Shown here one piece after another: positions 37,478-46,767 of a DNA stretch of 64,000 bases. The DNA is from Eubacteriales bacterium (GTDB lineage: Bacteria; Bacillota; Clostridia; Lachnospirales; Lachnospiraceae). The position numbers and the translations under genes were made by a program. The stretch spans positions 1 through 64,000 of the forward strand of contig JAUNHC010000013.1 in NCBI GenBank assembly GCA_030524175.1. The letters run 5' to 3'. A model generated the notes under the pieces. It made no database searches, had not been told where the DNA came from, and saw only the letters and a list, made by a program, of their open reading frames with translations. The stretch's first letter is position 1; each line of letters opens with the position of its first letter.

Positions 37478-38050
37478 TCAGGCAACGGCTTCCATCCCCA
37501 CTTTCAATGCTTTTTTATTTAATTCCACAAACTGTGGCTTAATATTTGCTTCCAGAATGCTGTCCCAGTCAATATCCTCCAGGCCCATGGCCTTGATTAT
37601 GGTTCCAAGCAGGATAATGTTTGCAGCCTTCTCATTTCCCAATTCTCTTGCCAAACGTGTGGCATCCACTACTTTAGCCTTTACATGCTTTTCAATTTCT
37701 TCCATCACATCATCGGGATAAGTCTCATCTCCGGTAATAACTGACATGGAAGGGATCTCCTCGTTATTCACAACCAGGGTACCGTCTTCCTTAAGGTAAT
37801 CCAGAGCCCGGAGCGCTTCCATCTTTTCGAAGGAAACAACGATATCGGCTTTGCCCTTCTCGATCACGGGGGACATTACCTCATCTCCGTAACGTACCTG
37901 AGAGGAAACGCTTCCTCCTCTCTGGGACATTCCGTGGATTTCACTCATCTTTACGTCATAGCCGGCTTCCATGAGGCCGTTTGTCAGTATCTTGCTGGCG
38001 AGGATGGTACCCTGACCGCCCACACCTACTAATAAAATGCTTTTTGTCAT
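37478..38050 (-). CDS. iorB: Indolepyruvate:ferredoxin oxidoreductase, beta (gamma-domain) subunit
   Basis: The smaller subunit of the CoA-dependent 2-oxoacid oxidoreductase that oxidises arylpyruvates to arylacetyl-CoA. At 190 residues it is the usual size, with ILLVGVGGQGTILASKIL at the N-terminus and SQRGGSVSSQVRYGD. It starts four bases after iorA stops. Confidence 0.96.
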   Translation of the reverse strand: MTKSILLVGVGGQGTILASKILTNGLMEAGYDVKMSEIHGMSQRGGSVSSQVRYGDEVMSPVIEKGKADIVVSFEKMEALRALDYLKEDGTLVVNNEEIPSMSVITGDETYPDDVMEEIEKHVKAKVVDATRLARELGNEKAANIILLGTIIKAMGLEDIDWDSILEANIKPQFVELNKKALKVGMEAVA

Positions 38051-38054
38051 GGCA

Positions 38055-39830
38055 TTAATCCTCCTTCACAATGGCATCTTTCGGGCAAACCTGTGTGCAG
38101 ACATCGCAGCCCACACATTGTGCACGGTTGATGCGTACCTTTTTCATTTCCTTGTCATAGGACATAGCCGGACAGCCTGCCTTCAGGCAAAGCTTACAGC
38201 CAATACATTTATCCTCTTCCACTTTGTTCTTAGTAGCGAAGAGATTGTTAAACTCTGTTTTGTCCTCTTTGGAGAATTGCTTAAGCACACATGGCCACCG
38301 GGTAATGATAACCGACGGCTCATCCAGTGCAAGACATTTATCCAGTGTATCATCAACCTCCTGGAGATTGTTGGGGTCGATCACATAAATGTGCTTCACT
38401 CCGATAGCACGCACCAGATCCTCTATCTTAATGAGAGTAGTTTCTTCACCCTTCACTGTATATCCGGTTCCGGGGTTCTCCTGATGGCCTGTCATACCGG
38501 TAATACGGTTATCGAGGATAATATTTACTGTATTGCTGTTGTTATAGACTGTGTTGATAAGAGAATTGATCCCTGTGTGGAAAAATGTGGAGTCTCCCAG
38601 TACAGTTACAACCCTGCGGTTTACTCCCTGTGCGTTAAAAGCCTTCTGCGCACCATGGCCAAGGCTTATGCTGGCGCCCATACATACAGTGGAATCCATA
38701 GCACTATACGGCTTCCCGGCAGCCAGAGTATAGCATCCGATATCGCCGCTTATCATGATATCCTTGCGTTTGCCTAAACGGTAGAAAACACCTCTGTGAG
38801 GGCAGCCTGCACAGAAAGTAGGCGCACGGTTGATAAGCTTGCTCTTGTCAAAGGCAATGGTAGAGTTGGCTTTGCCGCTGACACAGGCACGGATCACATC
38901 CGGAGTCATCTCGCCGTAAGCCGGGAAAAGCTCCTTGCCGATGCACTCACATCCGATCTGTTTCACAAAATTCTCAATATATGGATCATTTTCTTCTAAT
39001 ATGTATACCCTATCCACCTTGCTGCAGAAGTCCTTGATCAGCCCTGCCGGAAGGGGGTTCGTGAAACCAAGCTTCAGATAAGAAGCATTGTCTCCGAAAA
39101 CTTCTTTTGCATAATAATAGCACACACCGGAAGCGATCACACCAATCTTTGTGTCTCCCATCTCCGCCCGGTTAAAGGGTGATGTCTCACTGTATGCAGC
39201 AAGTCTTGCCATACGGTCCTCAAGCTTCACACGCATATTGCGGGCCATTGCGGGAAGACAGACATATTTTGCCGGATTCTTCTCCCATTCCTTTGCCGGA
39301 ATGTCCTTGCGTTCCTTTAATTCAACTATAGTCTTGGAATGGCAGATACGTGTGGTCAGACGGATGATAAAGGGAGTATCAAACTCTTCTCCAAGGTCAT
39401 AAGCTGCCTTCACCATATCAATACACTCCTGGCTGTCAGACGGCTCCAGCATAGCAATCTTTGATGCTTTGGCATAGTTACGGTTATCCTGCTCGTTCTG
39501 GGACGAGAACATTCCAGGCTCATCCGCTGTGACAATGACATTTCCGCCGTTCACACCCATATAAGCCCATGTGAACATGGGATCTGCAGCCACATTCATA
39601 CCTACATGCTTCATAGATACCATACTGCGCAGCCCTGCTACGGACGCACCGATCGCAGACTCCATTGCAACCTTCTCATTGGGTGCCCACTCTGCATAAA
39701 TTTCTTTATATGTAGAGATATTTTCCAGAATTTCTGTGCTGGGTGTTCCCGGATATGCTGACGCATAAGTCACACCTGCTTCATATGCCCCTCTTGCGAT
39801 AGCTTCATCGCCGGTCATTAATTTCTTCAT
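38055..39830 (-). CDS. iorA: Indolepyruvate:ferredoxin oxidoreductase, alpha subunit
   Basis: Large catalytic subunit, 591 residues: pyrimidine-binding domain at the N-terminus (GDEAIARGAYEAGVTYASAYPGTPSTEI), thiamine diphosphate domain with GDIGCYTLA and GDSTFFHTGINSL...NNSNTVNIILDN, and two 4Fe-4S motifs at the C-terminus (CIGCKLCLKAGCP, CVGCDVCTQVCP). It transfers electrons to ferredoxin while forming indoleacetyl-, phenylacetyl- or 4-hydroxyphenylacetyl-CoA. AAGGAGG precedes the ATG. The mRNA begins with a long hairpin (39856-39914). Confidence 0.97.
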   Translation of the reverse strand: MKKLMTGDEAIARGAYEAGVTYASAYPGTPSTEILENISTYKEIYAEWAPNEKVAMESAIGASVAGLRSMVSMKHVGMNVAADPMFTWAYMGVNGGNVIVTADEPGMFSSQNEQDNRNYAKASKIAMLEPSDSQECIDMVKAAYDLGEEFDTPFIIRLTTRICHSKTIVELKERKDIPAKEWEKNPAKYVCLPAMARNMRVKLEDRMARLAAYSETSPFNRAEMGDTKIGVIASGVCYYYAKEVFGDNASYLKLGFTNPLPAGLIKDFCSKVDRVYILEENDPYIENFVKQIGCECIGKELFPAYGEMTPDVIRACVSGKANSTIAFDKSKLINRAPTFCAGCPHRGVFYRLGKRKDIMISGDIGCYTLAAGKPYSAMDSTVCMGASISLGHGAQKAFNAQGVNRRVVTVLGDSTFFHTGINSLINTVYNNSNTVNIILDNRITGMTGHQENPGTGYTVKGEETTLIKIEDLVRAIGVKHIYVIDPNNLQEVDDTLDKCLALDEPSVIITRWPCVLKQFSKEDKTEFNNLFATKNKVEEDKCIGCKLCLKAGCPAMSYDKEMKKVRINRAQCVGCDVCTQVCPKDAIVKED

Positions 39831-39855
39831 AGGTTACCTCCTTGCAATCCTTATG

Positions 39856-39914
39856 GGGTGGATAGACAAACACAGGCCGGGGGTGGAAACCGGCCTGCAT
39901 TTGTCTGTCCACCC
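39856..39914 (-). promoter_or_regulatory. Long 5' hairpin of the ior operon mRNA
   Basis: Two 25-base arms (39856-39880 and 39890-39914) around a nine-base loop. On the minus-strand RNA only one position is unpaired (C/A) and two are G-U wobbles; on the plus strand there are two mismatches, so the pairing fits an RNA read from the minus strand. The predicted transcript start (about 39917) places it at the 5' end. No T-run follows, so it is not a terminator. Candidate roles: mRNA stability or a regulator-binding structure. Confidence 0.75.
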
Positions 39915-39923
39915 TAGTATTTA

Positions 39924-39952
39924 ATTGTACCCCGGGGGGCTTCACATGTCAA
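39924..39952 (-). promoter_or_regulatory. Promoter of the ior operon
   Basis: Minus-strand TTGACA (39947-39952), 17 bases, TACAAT (39924-39929). Upstream of it AAAGTTAATTTT occurs twice with a 17-bp period (39967-39978, 39984-39995), a possible activator site. Confidence 0.85.
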
Positions 39953-40017
39953 CGCTTTTATGTGTTAAAGTTAATTTTCAGTCAAAGTTAATTTTGGAAG
40001 AGATCCGATGATGATTG

Positions 40018-40046
40018 TTGACTTTGGCTGAAAAAAATGATAGAAT
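40018..40046 (+). promoter_or_regulatory. Promoter of the MATE exporter gene
   Basis: TTGACT (40018-40023), 17 bases, TAGAAT (40041-40046); about 170 bases upstream of the coding start, leaving room for the riboswitch. Confidence 0.82.
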
Positions 40047-40052
40047 CTCACT

Positions 40053-40134
40053 GTTCATCGGAGGGTTTGTAATTCTGGACATTACGGGCTGGATAAGATG
40101 GCAGGTGTACTCCTGTCCTTATCCGGCTTTTTTT
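40053..40134 (+). promoter_or_regulatory. Probable guanidine-IV (mepA motif) riboswitch with terminator
   Basis: The leader carries a small hairpin GTAAT-TCTGGAC-ATTAC (40069-40085) preceded by GGAGGGTTT and followed by GGGC, then a long hairpin (40088-40127) and TTTTTTT (40128-40134). The CTGGAC loop, the paired second hairpin and the position before a MepA-like MATE gene agree with the mepA motif, known as the fourth guanidine riboswitch class. Guanidine binding would prevent the terminator and switch on export. Class assignment is from memory of the motif and needs a covariance search; the promoter-terminator-gene arrangement is plain. Confidence 0.7.
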
Positions 40135-40217
40135 GAGTAAAGAAATTATTTACAAGTGATGCATACATATTCAGCATATCCCTTCGGCGGATGAGATTCT
40201 TTTAAGGAGACTTTAAC

Positions 40218-41573
40218 GTGGATAAAAGAAAACATTCATTGTCGGAAAATGAATTATTAGATGGAAAAATCAGTACGGCTCTTTTGAAATTTGCCGCACC
40301 GTTTATGATTTCAAGCTTTCTGCAGGCTTTGTACGGTGCTGTGGATCTGTTTGTGGTAGGGCAGTATGCAGGGTCTGCCGCTGTATCTGCAGTAGCTGTG
40401 GGCAGTCAGGTAATGCAGACTGTCACAGGAATCATTCTTGGGATTTCCACGGGAGGAACTGTCCTTATCGCCCGGCGTATCGGCGAGAGAAATCCCCGCC
40501 GGGCTGCCTCTGCCGTTGGCTCCCTTGGTGTATTGTTTATCATACTTGCCGCTTTACTCACCCCGGTCATGATACTGTTCACCAACCAGGCTGTGGCGCT
40601 TATGGAAACCCCTGCCGAGGCAGTGGCATATGCCAGACAGTATATCTTTATTTGTTCCTGCGGTGTACCTTTTATCATAGGTTATAATGCTGTGAGCGGT
40701 ATTTTCCGGGGTATTGGGGATTCTAAGACTCCTGTTTATTTTATTGCCATTGCCTGTGCTGTCAATGTGGCAGGAGACTTTCTTTTGGCCGGAGTCCTCA
40801 ATATGGGAGCAGCCGGAGCCGCATTGGCAACCATATCTGCACAGACAGTAAGCTTTCTGGCTTTTCTTGTATATATGAAGATCAAGGGACTTCCATTTGA
40901 ATTCGGCAGGAAAGATATCAGGCTTAGAAAAGAGGACGCCAATGCCATACTGAAGGTAGGCCTGCCCCTGGCGCTGCAGGATGCTCTTGTAAACGTATCA
41001 TTCCTGGTCATCACGGCAATTGTAAACACGCTGGGTCTTGTGGCTTCAGCAGCCATCGGGGTGGTAGAAAAAATCATTGTTTTCGCCATGCTCCCCACAA
41101 GTGCCTTCGCTTCCGCCGTTGCTACTATGTCGGCACAGAATCTGGGTGCAAACCAGCCAAAAAGAGCACTCCGTTCCCTGCAGTATGGAATTGCGTACTC
41201 TCTTGTCATCGGTGTTGTTGTATGCGTTTTCACCCAGTTCTTTCCTGAGACCCTGCCGGAGATTTTTTCCAGGGACGGTGCAGTGATTGCCGCTGCGGGA
41301 CAATATCTGCGTTCCTATACCATTGACTGTATTTTGGTAAGCTTTGTCTTTTGTATCAACTCCTATTTCAGCAGCTATGGAAAATCTATGATATCCTTTG
41401 GACACAGTATGATCGCGACCTTTGGAGTACGTATACCAATGACTTACGTTATGAGCAGATATACTACTGGCTCCTTATATGCCATGGGACTGGCTGCCCC
41501 CGCTGCCTCCCTGGTATCCATCGTGATCTGTGCATTCTTTTTGCACTCTGATTCCATTAAAAAGAGCCCGTAA
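40218..41573 (+). CDS. MATE family exporter (MepA-like)
   Basis: A 451-residue cation-coupled multidrug/toxin extrusion protein with 12 membrane helices. The N-terminal KISTALLKFAAPFMISSFLQALYGAVDLFVVGQY and GIFRGIGDSKTP segments are typical. Start is GTG at 40218, eight bases after AAGGAG. Its upstream riboswitch suggests a guanidine or related guanidinium substrate. Its last three codons and stop lie within its terminator. Confidence 0.93.
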   Translation: MDKRKHSLSENELLDGKISTALLKFAAPFMISSFLQALYGAVDLFVVGQYAGSAAVSAVAVGSQVMQTVTGIILGISTGGTVLIARRIGERNPRRAASAVGSLGVLFIILAALLTPVMILFTNQAVALMETPAEAVAYARQYIFICSCGVPFIIGYNAVSGIFRGIGDSKTPVYFIAIACAVNVAGDFLLAGVLNMGAAGAALATISAQTVSFLAFLVYMKIKGLPFEFGRKDIRLRKEDANAILKVGLPLALQDALVNVSFLVITAIVNTLGLVASAAIGVVEKIIVFAMLPTSAFASAVATMSAQNLGANQPKRALRSLQYGIAYSLVIGVVVCVFTQFFPETLPEIFSRDGAVIAAAGQYLRSYTIDCILVSFVFCINSYFSSYGKSMISFGHSMIATFGVRIPMTYVMSRYTTGSLYAMGLAAPAASLVSIVICAFFLHSDSIKKSP

Positions 41574-41585
41574 CCGGGCTCTTTT
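41561..41585 (+). terminator. Terminator containing the MATE stop codon
   Basis: GAGCCCG (41564-41570), loop TAAC holding the stop codon, CGGGCTC (41575-41581), then TTTTG. Confidence 0.85.
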
Positions 41586-41639
41586 GCCAAAGCACAGCGG
41601 CTTCAGCAGGTAATCTGTTATATTCAGGAACACTCCTGC

Positions 41640-41671
41640 GGCAACAGTTCAGGTGCGCCTGAATTGTTACC
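41640..41671. repeat. Dispersed hairpin repeat, copy 2
   Basis: GGCAACAGTTCAGG / CCTGAATTGTTACC arms around TGCG; 12 of 14 positions pair. Confidence 0.62.
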
Positions 41672-41694
41672 TCCTGCATTCCTCATTCCATTTA

Positions 41695-42174
41695 TTATTG
41701 CATGGATTTTACACGCTTTTCAACATTTCTGTTGAAATTCAGCACTTCATGTACATATTCCTCATTCATATAAGAAGACGTGATGATAAAATCTGCGGTA
41801 GATTTGTTATTTGCCATAGGAATATCATAAACCTGGGCAATACGCAGCAATGCTTTCACATCAGGGTCATGGGGCTGAGCCTCCAGAGGATCTGAAAAAA
41901 ACACAACCAGGTCAATGCTGCCTTCTACTATTTTAGCTCCAATCTGCTGGTCTCCCCCAAGAGGACCACTGTTGTACCCTTTCACCGGAAGCCCTGTGTA
42001 GTCAGCGATAAGCCTTGCTGTAGTTCCCGTCCCGCAAAGGAAATGCTTCTGCAGGATTTCCTTGTTTTCATTACACCATTCGATCAGCTCCTGCTTCTTG
42101 CCGTCATGGGCGATCAATGCGATTCTTTTCTGTTTCCCGATTGTAAATGGGATATATTCATTATCCATATTCAT
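41695..42174 (-). CDS. mgsA: Methylglyoxal synthase
   Basis: Converts dihydroxyacetone phosphate to methylglyoxal and phosphate, a bypass of lower glycolysis under phosphate limitation. The 159 residues show IALIAHDGKK, LCGTGTTARLI, the phosphate-binding GYNSGPLGGDQQIGAKI and VVFFSDPLEAQPHDPDV with the catalytic Asp residues. AAGGAGG lies seven bases before the ATG. Confidence 0.97.
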   Translation of the reverse strand: MNMDNEYIPFTIGKQKRIALIAHDGKKQELIEWCNENKEILQKHFLCGTGTTARLIADYTGLPVKGYNSGPLGGDQQIGAKIVEGSIDLVVFFSDPLEAQPHDPDVKALLRIAQVYDIPMANNKSTADFIITSSYMNEEYVHEVLNFNRNVEKRVKSMQ

Positions 42175-42532
42175 ATTATTACCTCCTTGATCATAACCTT
42201 AACTTCGATAGAGCATGCAATCATTTCGCTGCGCCGGTCATCCACACAGAGCACCGCAGCTGTCAGTTCTCTCCTCCATACTTGTCAGGTGGATACTTAA
42301 TAAAGTATAGCATAAAAACAGATATTAGAACACCAGGAATTCAAAGTTTAACCTATTTTTCACAAGATTTAGTGTATTCACTATCAATATGCGGCAAATT
42401 TAACGCCAACTGGTATTCAGCTCTGAATTACAGCGAACAGAGTAAAGGATTACTGATCAATAAAATAGAGCAGAAGCAAAATGATCCCCCATTTTACTTC
42501 TGCTCCATGAACGGCTGCCAAGGCAGTACCGT
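42175..42532. other. 358-bp intergenic region, mgsA / V-ATPase operon end
   Basis: Holds the V-ATPase operon terminator (42461-42505). Elsewhere only a TATACT on the minus strand near 42305 and a short open frame (42171-42266, CTG start) overlapping the mgsA start are noticed; neither is convincing. Confidence 0.5.
42461..42505 (-). terminator. V-ATPase operon terminator
   Basis: GAGCAGAAG (42468-42476) pairs with CTTCTGCTC (42497-42505), with AAAT/ATTT pairing inside; TATTTTATTG follows on the minus strand. Confidence 0.85.
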
Positions 42533-43204
42533 CTATGCTTCTCTTACCGGCCTCTCTTTATAATGATGAGCCTCTTCAAGCATCATATCTTTTACCTTCA
42601 TCAGACGAATCTGTGTACTTCTCTCGTTTTCATCTAATTTCATGGTAATATATTTGATATTCTTCTGTGCCTCTGGGATGATAACATGCTCCAGTGCGTT
42701 TACACGGCGGCGTGTCTTCTCAATCTCCGCAGACATCAGCTGGCAGGCCTTCTCGATCTCCGCAAGACGCAGCATGTCCGGAAGAATATCTGCCAGGGAT
42801 TTCACAGCTCCATCCAGATCACTGGAGGTAAATGCAAAACCATAGGAATAAATATCATTTGCATCCGCAGTTCTGGTCTTATACTCAAAAACCGGGATAT
42901 CCACGCTCATGACATTCTTCTTTCCTGTTTCCAGGAATACTTCCTGCTTGGGTGCCATCAATGCGGTATTCAAGGTTTCCTCCGACATACCGGCCTTGGC
43001 TATGACGAAGTTGGTATTAGCAGAACGGATACCGGCCTCTACCTTCAGACGAAGCTCCATATTCTCACGAACCAGTTCCAGGAACTGGCGCATAAGTTCA
43101 TCACGCTTGTCTTTTAGAAGCTTATGCCCACGCACTGCGGTTACCAGCTTCTTCTTCTGTTTGGTCAGCTCCATACGGGTAGGATTCACCTGTGTAGATG
43201 CCAC
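42533..43204 (-). CDS. ntpD: V-type ATP synthase subunit D
   Basis: Central rotor stalk of the V1 sector, 223 residues, long coiled-coil termini (NPTRMELTKQKKKLVTAVRGHKLLKDKRDELMRQ at the start, EKTRRRVNALEHVIIPEAQKNIKYITMKLDENERS near the end). Last gene of the operon. Confidence 0.96.
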   Translation of the reverse strand: MASTQVNPTRMELTKQKKKLVTAVRGHKLLKDKRDELMRQFLELVRENMELRLKVEAGIRSANTNFVIAKAGMSEETLNTALMAPKQEVFLETGKKNVMSVDIPVFEYKTRTADANDIYSYGFAFTSSDLDGAVKSLADILPDMLRLAEIEKACQLMSAEIEKTRRRVNALEHVIIPEAQKNIKYITMKLDENERSTQIRLMKVKDMMLEEAHHYKERPVREA

Positions 43205-43219
43205 AATTCATCCCCCCTT

Positions 43220-44593
43220 TTAGTATTTCCCGTAATATTCATCCAGGAATTTATCGTCAATACGTTTCAGCTCGCTTCTGGGCAGGATGGAAAGCAGTTT
43301 CCAGCCAATCTTTAAGGTTTCCTCAATATCACGGTTTGCCAGATATCCCTGGGAAACATATTCCTGCTCAAAAGCATCTGCAAATTTTGCATAGATCAAG
43401 TCAACATCTGAAAGAGCAGCCTCACCTAAGATGGTCATGAGCTCTTTTGCTTCTTTACCACGGGCATAGGCTGCGAACAGCTGGTTCATGGTATTAGAGT
43501 GGTCAGCACGTGTCTTGCCTTCGCCGATACCTTTATCCTTCAGTCGTGAAAGAGAAGGAAGAACATCGATAGGAGGTGTTACACCTTTTCTGTAAAGCTC
43601 ACGGCTTAAGATGATCTGTCCCTCTGTAATATACCCGGTAAGGTCAGGGATCGGATGGGTCTTGTCATCCTCGGGCATGGTAAGGATCGGGATCATGGTG
43701 ATACTTCCGCTTCTGCCCTTCTGACGTCCTGCACGCTCATAAAGAGATGCCAGGTCAGTATACATATATCCGGGATAACCACGGCGGCCCGGAACTTCCT
43801 TACGGGCTGCAGATACTTCACGGAGAGCGTCTGCATAGTTGGTGATATCCGTAAGGATAACAAGAACATGCATATTCTTCTCAAATGCCAGATATTCTGC
43901 TGCTGTCAGGGCCATACGGGGAGTAGCGATACGCTCTACTGCCGGGTCGTTTGCCAGATTGACAAAAAGCACTGTTCTGTCAATAGCACCTGTCTCTTTA
44001 AAACTCTCAACGAAGAAGTTGGATTCCTCGAAAGTAATACCCATAGCGGCAAATACAACGGCAAACTGCTCATTAGTTCCGCGAACCTTAGCCTGTCTTG
44101 CGATCTGTGCTGCAAGCTGTGCATGAGGAAGACCGGATGCAGAGAAAATAGGCAGCTTCTGTCCGCGGACAAGGGTGTTCAATCCGTCAATAGCAGATAC
44201 TCCTGTCTGGATAAACTCCTCCGGATAACTCCTGGCTGCCGGGTTCATAGGCAGACCGTTGATATCGCGGCGTTCTTCCGGAAGGATCTCAGGACCGTCG
44301 TCGATGGGGCGGCCAAGACCGTCAAATACACGGCCGAGCATATCGCCGGACACGCCAAGCTCCATGCTTCGTCCCAGGAAACGTACCTTACTGTTGGAAA
44401 GGTTGATACCTGTGGAGCTCTCGAACAACTGCACCAGGGCATCGCTTCCGTTAATCTCCAGTACCTTGCAGCGGCGGGTTTCGCCGCTTGCCAGCTCAAT
44501 TTCTCCCAACTCGTCATAGGACACGTTCTCAACGCCTTTTACCAGCATCAGAGGACCGGCTACCTCCTGTATGGTTCTATATTCTTTTGGCAT
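43220..44593 (-). CDS. ntpB: V-type ATP synthase subunit B
   Basis: Non-catalytic nucleotide-binding subunit of the V1 head, 457 residues. It shows [21 protein letters not shown] in place of a Walker A loop, [33 protein letters not shown] and the C-terminal [12 protein letters not shown]. One base separates it from the subunit A stop. Confidence 0.98.
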   Translation of the reverse strand: MPKEYRTIQEVAGPLMLVKGVENVSYDELGEIELASGETRRCKVLEINGSDALVQLFESSTGINLSNSKVRFLGRSMELGVSGDMLGRVFDGLGRPIDDGPEILPEERRDINGLPMNPAARSYPEEFIQTGVSAIDGLNTLVRGQKLPIFSASGLPHAQLAAQIARQAKVRGTNEQFAVVFAAMGITFEESNFFVESFKETGAIDRTVLFVNLANDPAVERIATPRMALTAAEYLAFEKNMHVLVILTDITNYADALREVSAARKEVPGRRGYPGYMYTDLASLYERAGRQKGRSGSITMIPILTMPEDDKTHPIPDLTGYITEGQIILSRELYRKGVTPPIDVLPSLSRLKDKGIGEGKTRADHSNTMNQLFAAYARGKEAKELMTILGEAALSDVDLIYAKFADAFEQEYVSQGYLANRDIEETLKIGWKLLSILPRSELKRIDDKFLDEYYGKY

Positions 44594-44594
44594 T

Positions 44595-46364
44595 TTACAG
44601 GTCCTCCTTTCCTAAAAGGTTAGCTGCTTCCTGAGCCAGTTCCTTCTGTACTGCCTCGTATTCAGACTTCAGCTGATCCTCTTTTGTATATTTATAACGG
44701 CCGATCTTTTCACGGACTGCCATCTTCACAATGTCATTGATATTTGCACCTTTCTCCAGAGCCTCCTGGCCTGTCTGATAGAATGCAAGCACAAGCAGCA
44801 TCATATAATGCTGTTTCTCCAGTGAGGTATAGGTATCGATTTCATGGAAGGAGTTCTGATGCAGGAAGTCCTCACGGATAGAGCGTGCTGCTTCCATTTT
44901 CAGACGGTCACTTGGTGAAAGTGCATCCATACCTACCATTTTTACGATTTCTTCCAATTCTGCCTCTTCCTGAAGAAGGGTCATCATTCCCTGGCGGAGT
45001 TTCATCCAGTCCTCTGCCACATGAGCATCAAACCATGGTCCCACATCATCCAGATACAAAGAGTAGCTTGTAAGCCAGTTGATAGCCGGGAAATGACGTT
45101 TATATGCCAGGTTGGAATCCAGTCCCCAGAATACCTTTACGATACGAAGTGTTGCCTGGGAAACAGGTTCGGAAATATCACCTCCCGGAGGAGATACGGC
45201 ACCGATTGCGGTCAGCGCACCGGTCCTTCCTTCCTTGCCATTACAGATAACATGTCCTGCGCGCTCATAGAACTGTGCAAGTCGGGAACCCAGATAAGCC
45301 GGATAACCTTCCTCACCAGGCATTTCTTCAAGACGGCCTGACATTTCTCGCAGAGCCTCTGCCCAACGGGAAGTGGAATCAGCCATCAGCGCAACAGAAT
45401 ACCCCATATCACGGAAATACTCTGCAATGGTAATACCTGTATAAATAGAAGCCTCACGTGCCGCAACAGGCATGTCAGAGGTATTTGCGATCAAAACAGT
45501 ACGTTCCATCAGAGACTCGCCGGTCTTAGGGTCTTTCAGTTCCGGGAACTCGTTCAGAACGTCTGTCATTTCATTTCCACGCTCACCGCAGCCGATATAA
45601 ACCACGATATCTGCCTCTGCCCATTTAGCAAGCTGATGCTGGATCACTGTCTTACCGCTTCCGAAAGGTCCGGGAACGGCAGCCACACCGCCTTTTGCGA
45701 TAGGGAACATAGTGTCAACTACACGCTGACCTGTCACAAGGGGCATCTCAGGCGGAAGTTTTTTCTTATAAGGACGTCCGCGGCGGACCGGCCATTTCTG
45801 CATCATGGTCAGTTCCTTGTCGCCTTCCTCTGTTGTAAGGACAGCAACCACCTCTTCCACGGTAAATTCGCCGGCCTTGATTTCCTTTACAGTTCCCTTC
45901 ATATTTGGGGGAACCATGATTTTCTGGGTAACGACAATAGTTTCCTCTACTGTACCAAGAACATCTCCGCTCTCAACTTCATCCCCCACCTTTGCAACGG
46001 GGACAAAATTCCACTTCTTCTCGCGCTTAAGGGACGGAACCTCCACACCACGCTTTAAGTTATTGCTTTCTGTAACTTTCATGATATCGTCAAGCGGACG
46101 CTGGATACCATCATAGATGCTGGCAATAAGGCCTGGCCCAAGTTCTACGGAAAGAGGCACTTCCATGGATTCCACCGGCTCGCCCGGTTTCAGCCCTGAA
46201 GTCTCCTCATATACCTGAACAGAAGCCTCGTCCCCATGCATCTCGATGATTTCACCGATCAAACGCTGATTACTGACACGGACCACGTCAAACATATTTG
46301 CGTCTCTCATGCCCTCAGCGATGACCAGCGGTCCTGCTACTTTTTTAATGGTTCCTATACTCAT
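44595..46364 (-). CDS. ntpA: V-type ATP synthase subunit A (catalytic)
   Basis: Catalytic V1 subunit, 589 residues, Walker [18 protein letters not shown], Walker B-containing [35 protein letters not shown], and the V-type non-homologous insert near residues 110-190. ATG at 46364 with AGGTGA nine bases upstream is preferred over an in-frame TTG three codons earlier. Confidence 0.98.
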   Translation of the reverse strand: MSIGTIKKVAGPLVIAEGMRDANMFDVVRVSNQRLIGEIIEMHGDEASVQVYEETSGLKPGEPVESMEVPLSVELGPGLIASIYDGIQRPLDDIMKVTESNNLKRGVEVPSLKREKKWNFVPVAKVGDEVESGDVLGTVEETIVVTQKIMVPPNMKGTVKEIKAGEFTVEEVVAVLTTEEGDKELTMMQKWPVRRGRPYKKKLPPEMPLVTGQRVVDTMFPIAKGGVAAVPGPFGSGKTVIQHQLAKWAEADIVVYIGCGERGNEMTDVLNEFPELKDPKTGESLMERTVLIANTSDMPVAAREASIYTGITIAEYFRDMGYSVALMADSTSRWAEALREMSGRLEEMPGEEGYPAYLGSRLAQFYERAGHVICNGKEGRTGALTAIGAVSPPGGDISEPVSQATLRIVKVFWGLDSNLAYKRHFPAINWLTSYSLYLDDVGPWFDAHVAEDWMKLRQGMMTLLQEEAELEEIVKMVGMDALSPSDRLKMEAARSIREDFLHQNSFHEIDTYTSLEKQHYMMLLVLAFYQTGQEALEKGANINDIVKMAVREKIGRYKYTKEDQLKSEYEAVQKELAQEAANLLGKEDL

Positions 46365-46393
46365 TTGGACCAATCACCTGCTTTCTCAAATTT

Positions 46394-46434
46394 TACACCC
46401 CAGGCGTCCTTTGGACATCGGGGCTTACGCCTGA
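46394..46434. repeat. Inverted repeat between ntpG and ntpA
   Basis: CAGGCGT (46402-46408) pairs with ACGCCTG (46428-46434), with a competing CCCC/GGGG pairing. No T-run; possible mRNA processing or translational spacing element before subunit A. Confidence 0.4.
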
Positions 46435-46443
46435 CAAAAATCA

Positions 46444-46767
46444 TCAGCCGCCGTTGCTGAAAAGAATGTCTGAGCCAACTGCCGTCTCCACGGATTTTTT
46501 TACACCTTCCACACCTGCACCGGTGTTTCCGGAAATTCCCGGGATCTGGATAATGGCCGGAAGCAATTCTCCTTTAAATTTATCAATCTCATGCTTTAGC
46601 TGTGAAGCCAAATGCTCTGTAATATAAACGACTGCATATTCCCCGTCTGTCAGCCGGGTAAACAGTTCTCTGCCTTTTTCCGGGTTCTCTGCCGGAAACG
46701 TGTCAAGGCCCAGTGCGGCAAAACCGTAAATGCTGTCGTAATCGCCAATCACTGCAATCTTATACAT
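46444..46767 (-). CDS. ntpG: V-type ATP synthase subunit F (NtpG in E. hirae naming)
   Basis: A 107-residue rotor-stalk partner of subunit D: MYKIAVIGDYDSIYGFAALGLDTF and EYAVVYITEHLASQL followed by PAIIQIPGISGNTGAGVEGVKKSVETAVG. It overlaps the end of the subunit C gene by eight bases. Confidence 0.95.
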   Translation of the reverse strand: MYKIAVIGDYDSIYGFAALGLDTFPAENPEKGRELFTRLTDGEYAVVYITEHLASQLKHEIDKFKGELLPAIIQIPGISGNTGAGVEGVKKSVETAVGSDILFSNGG

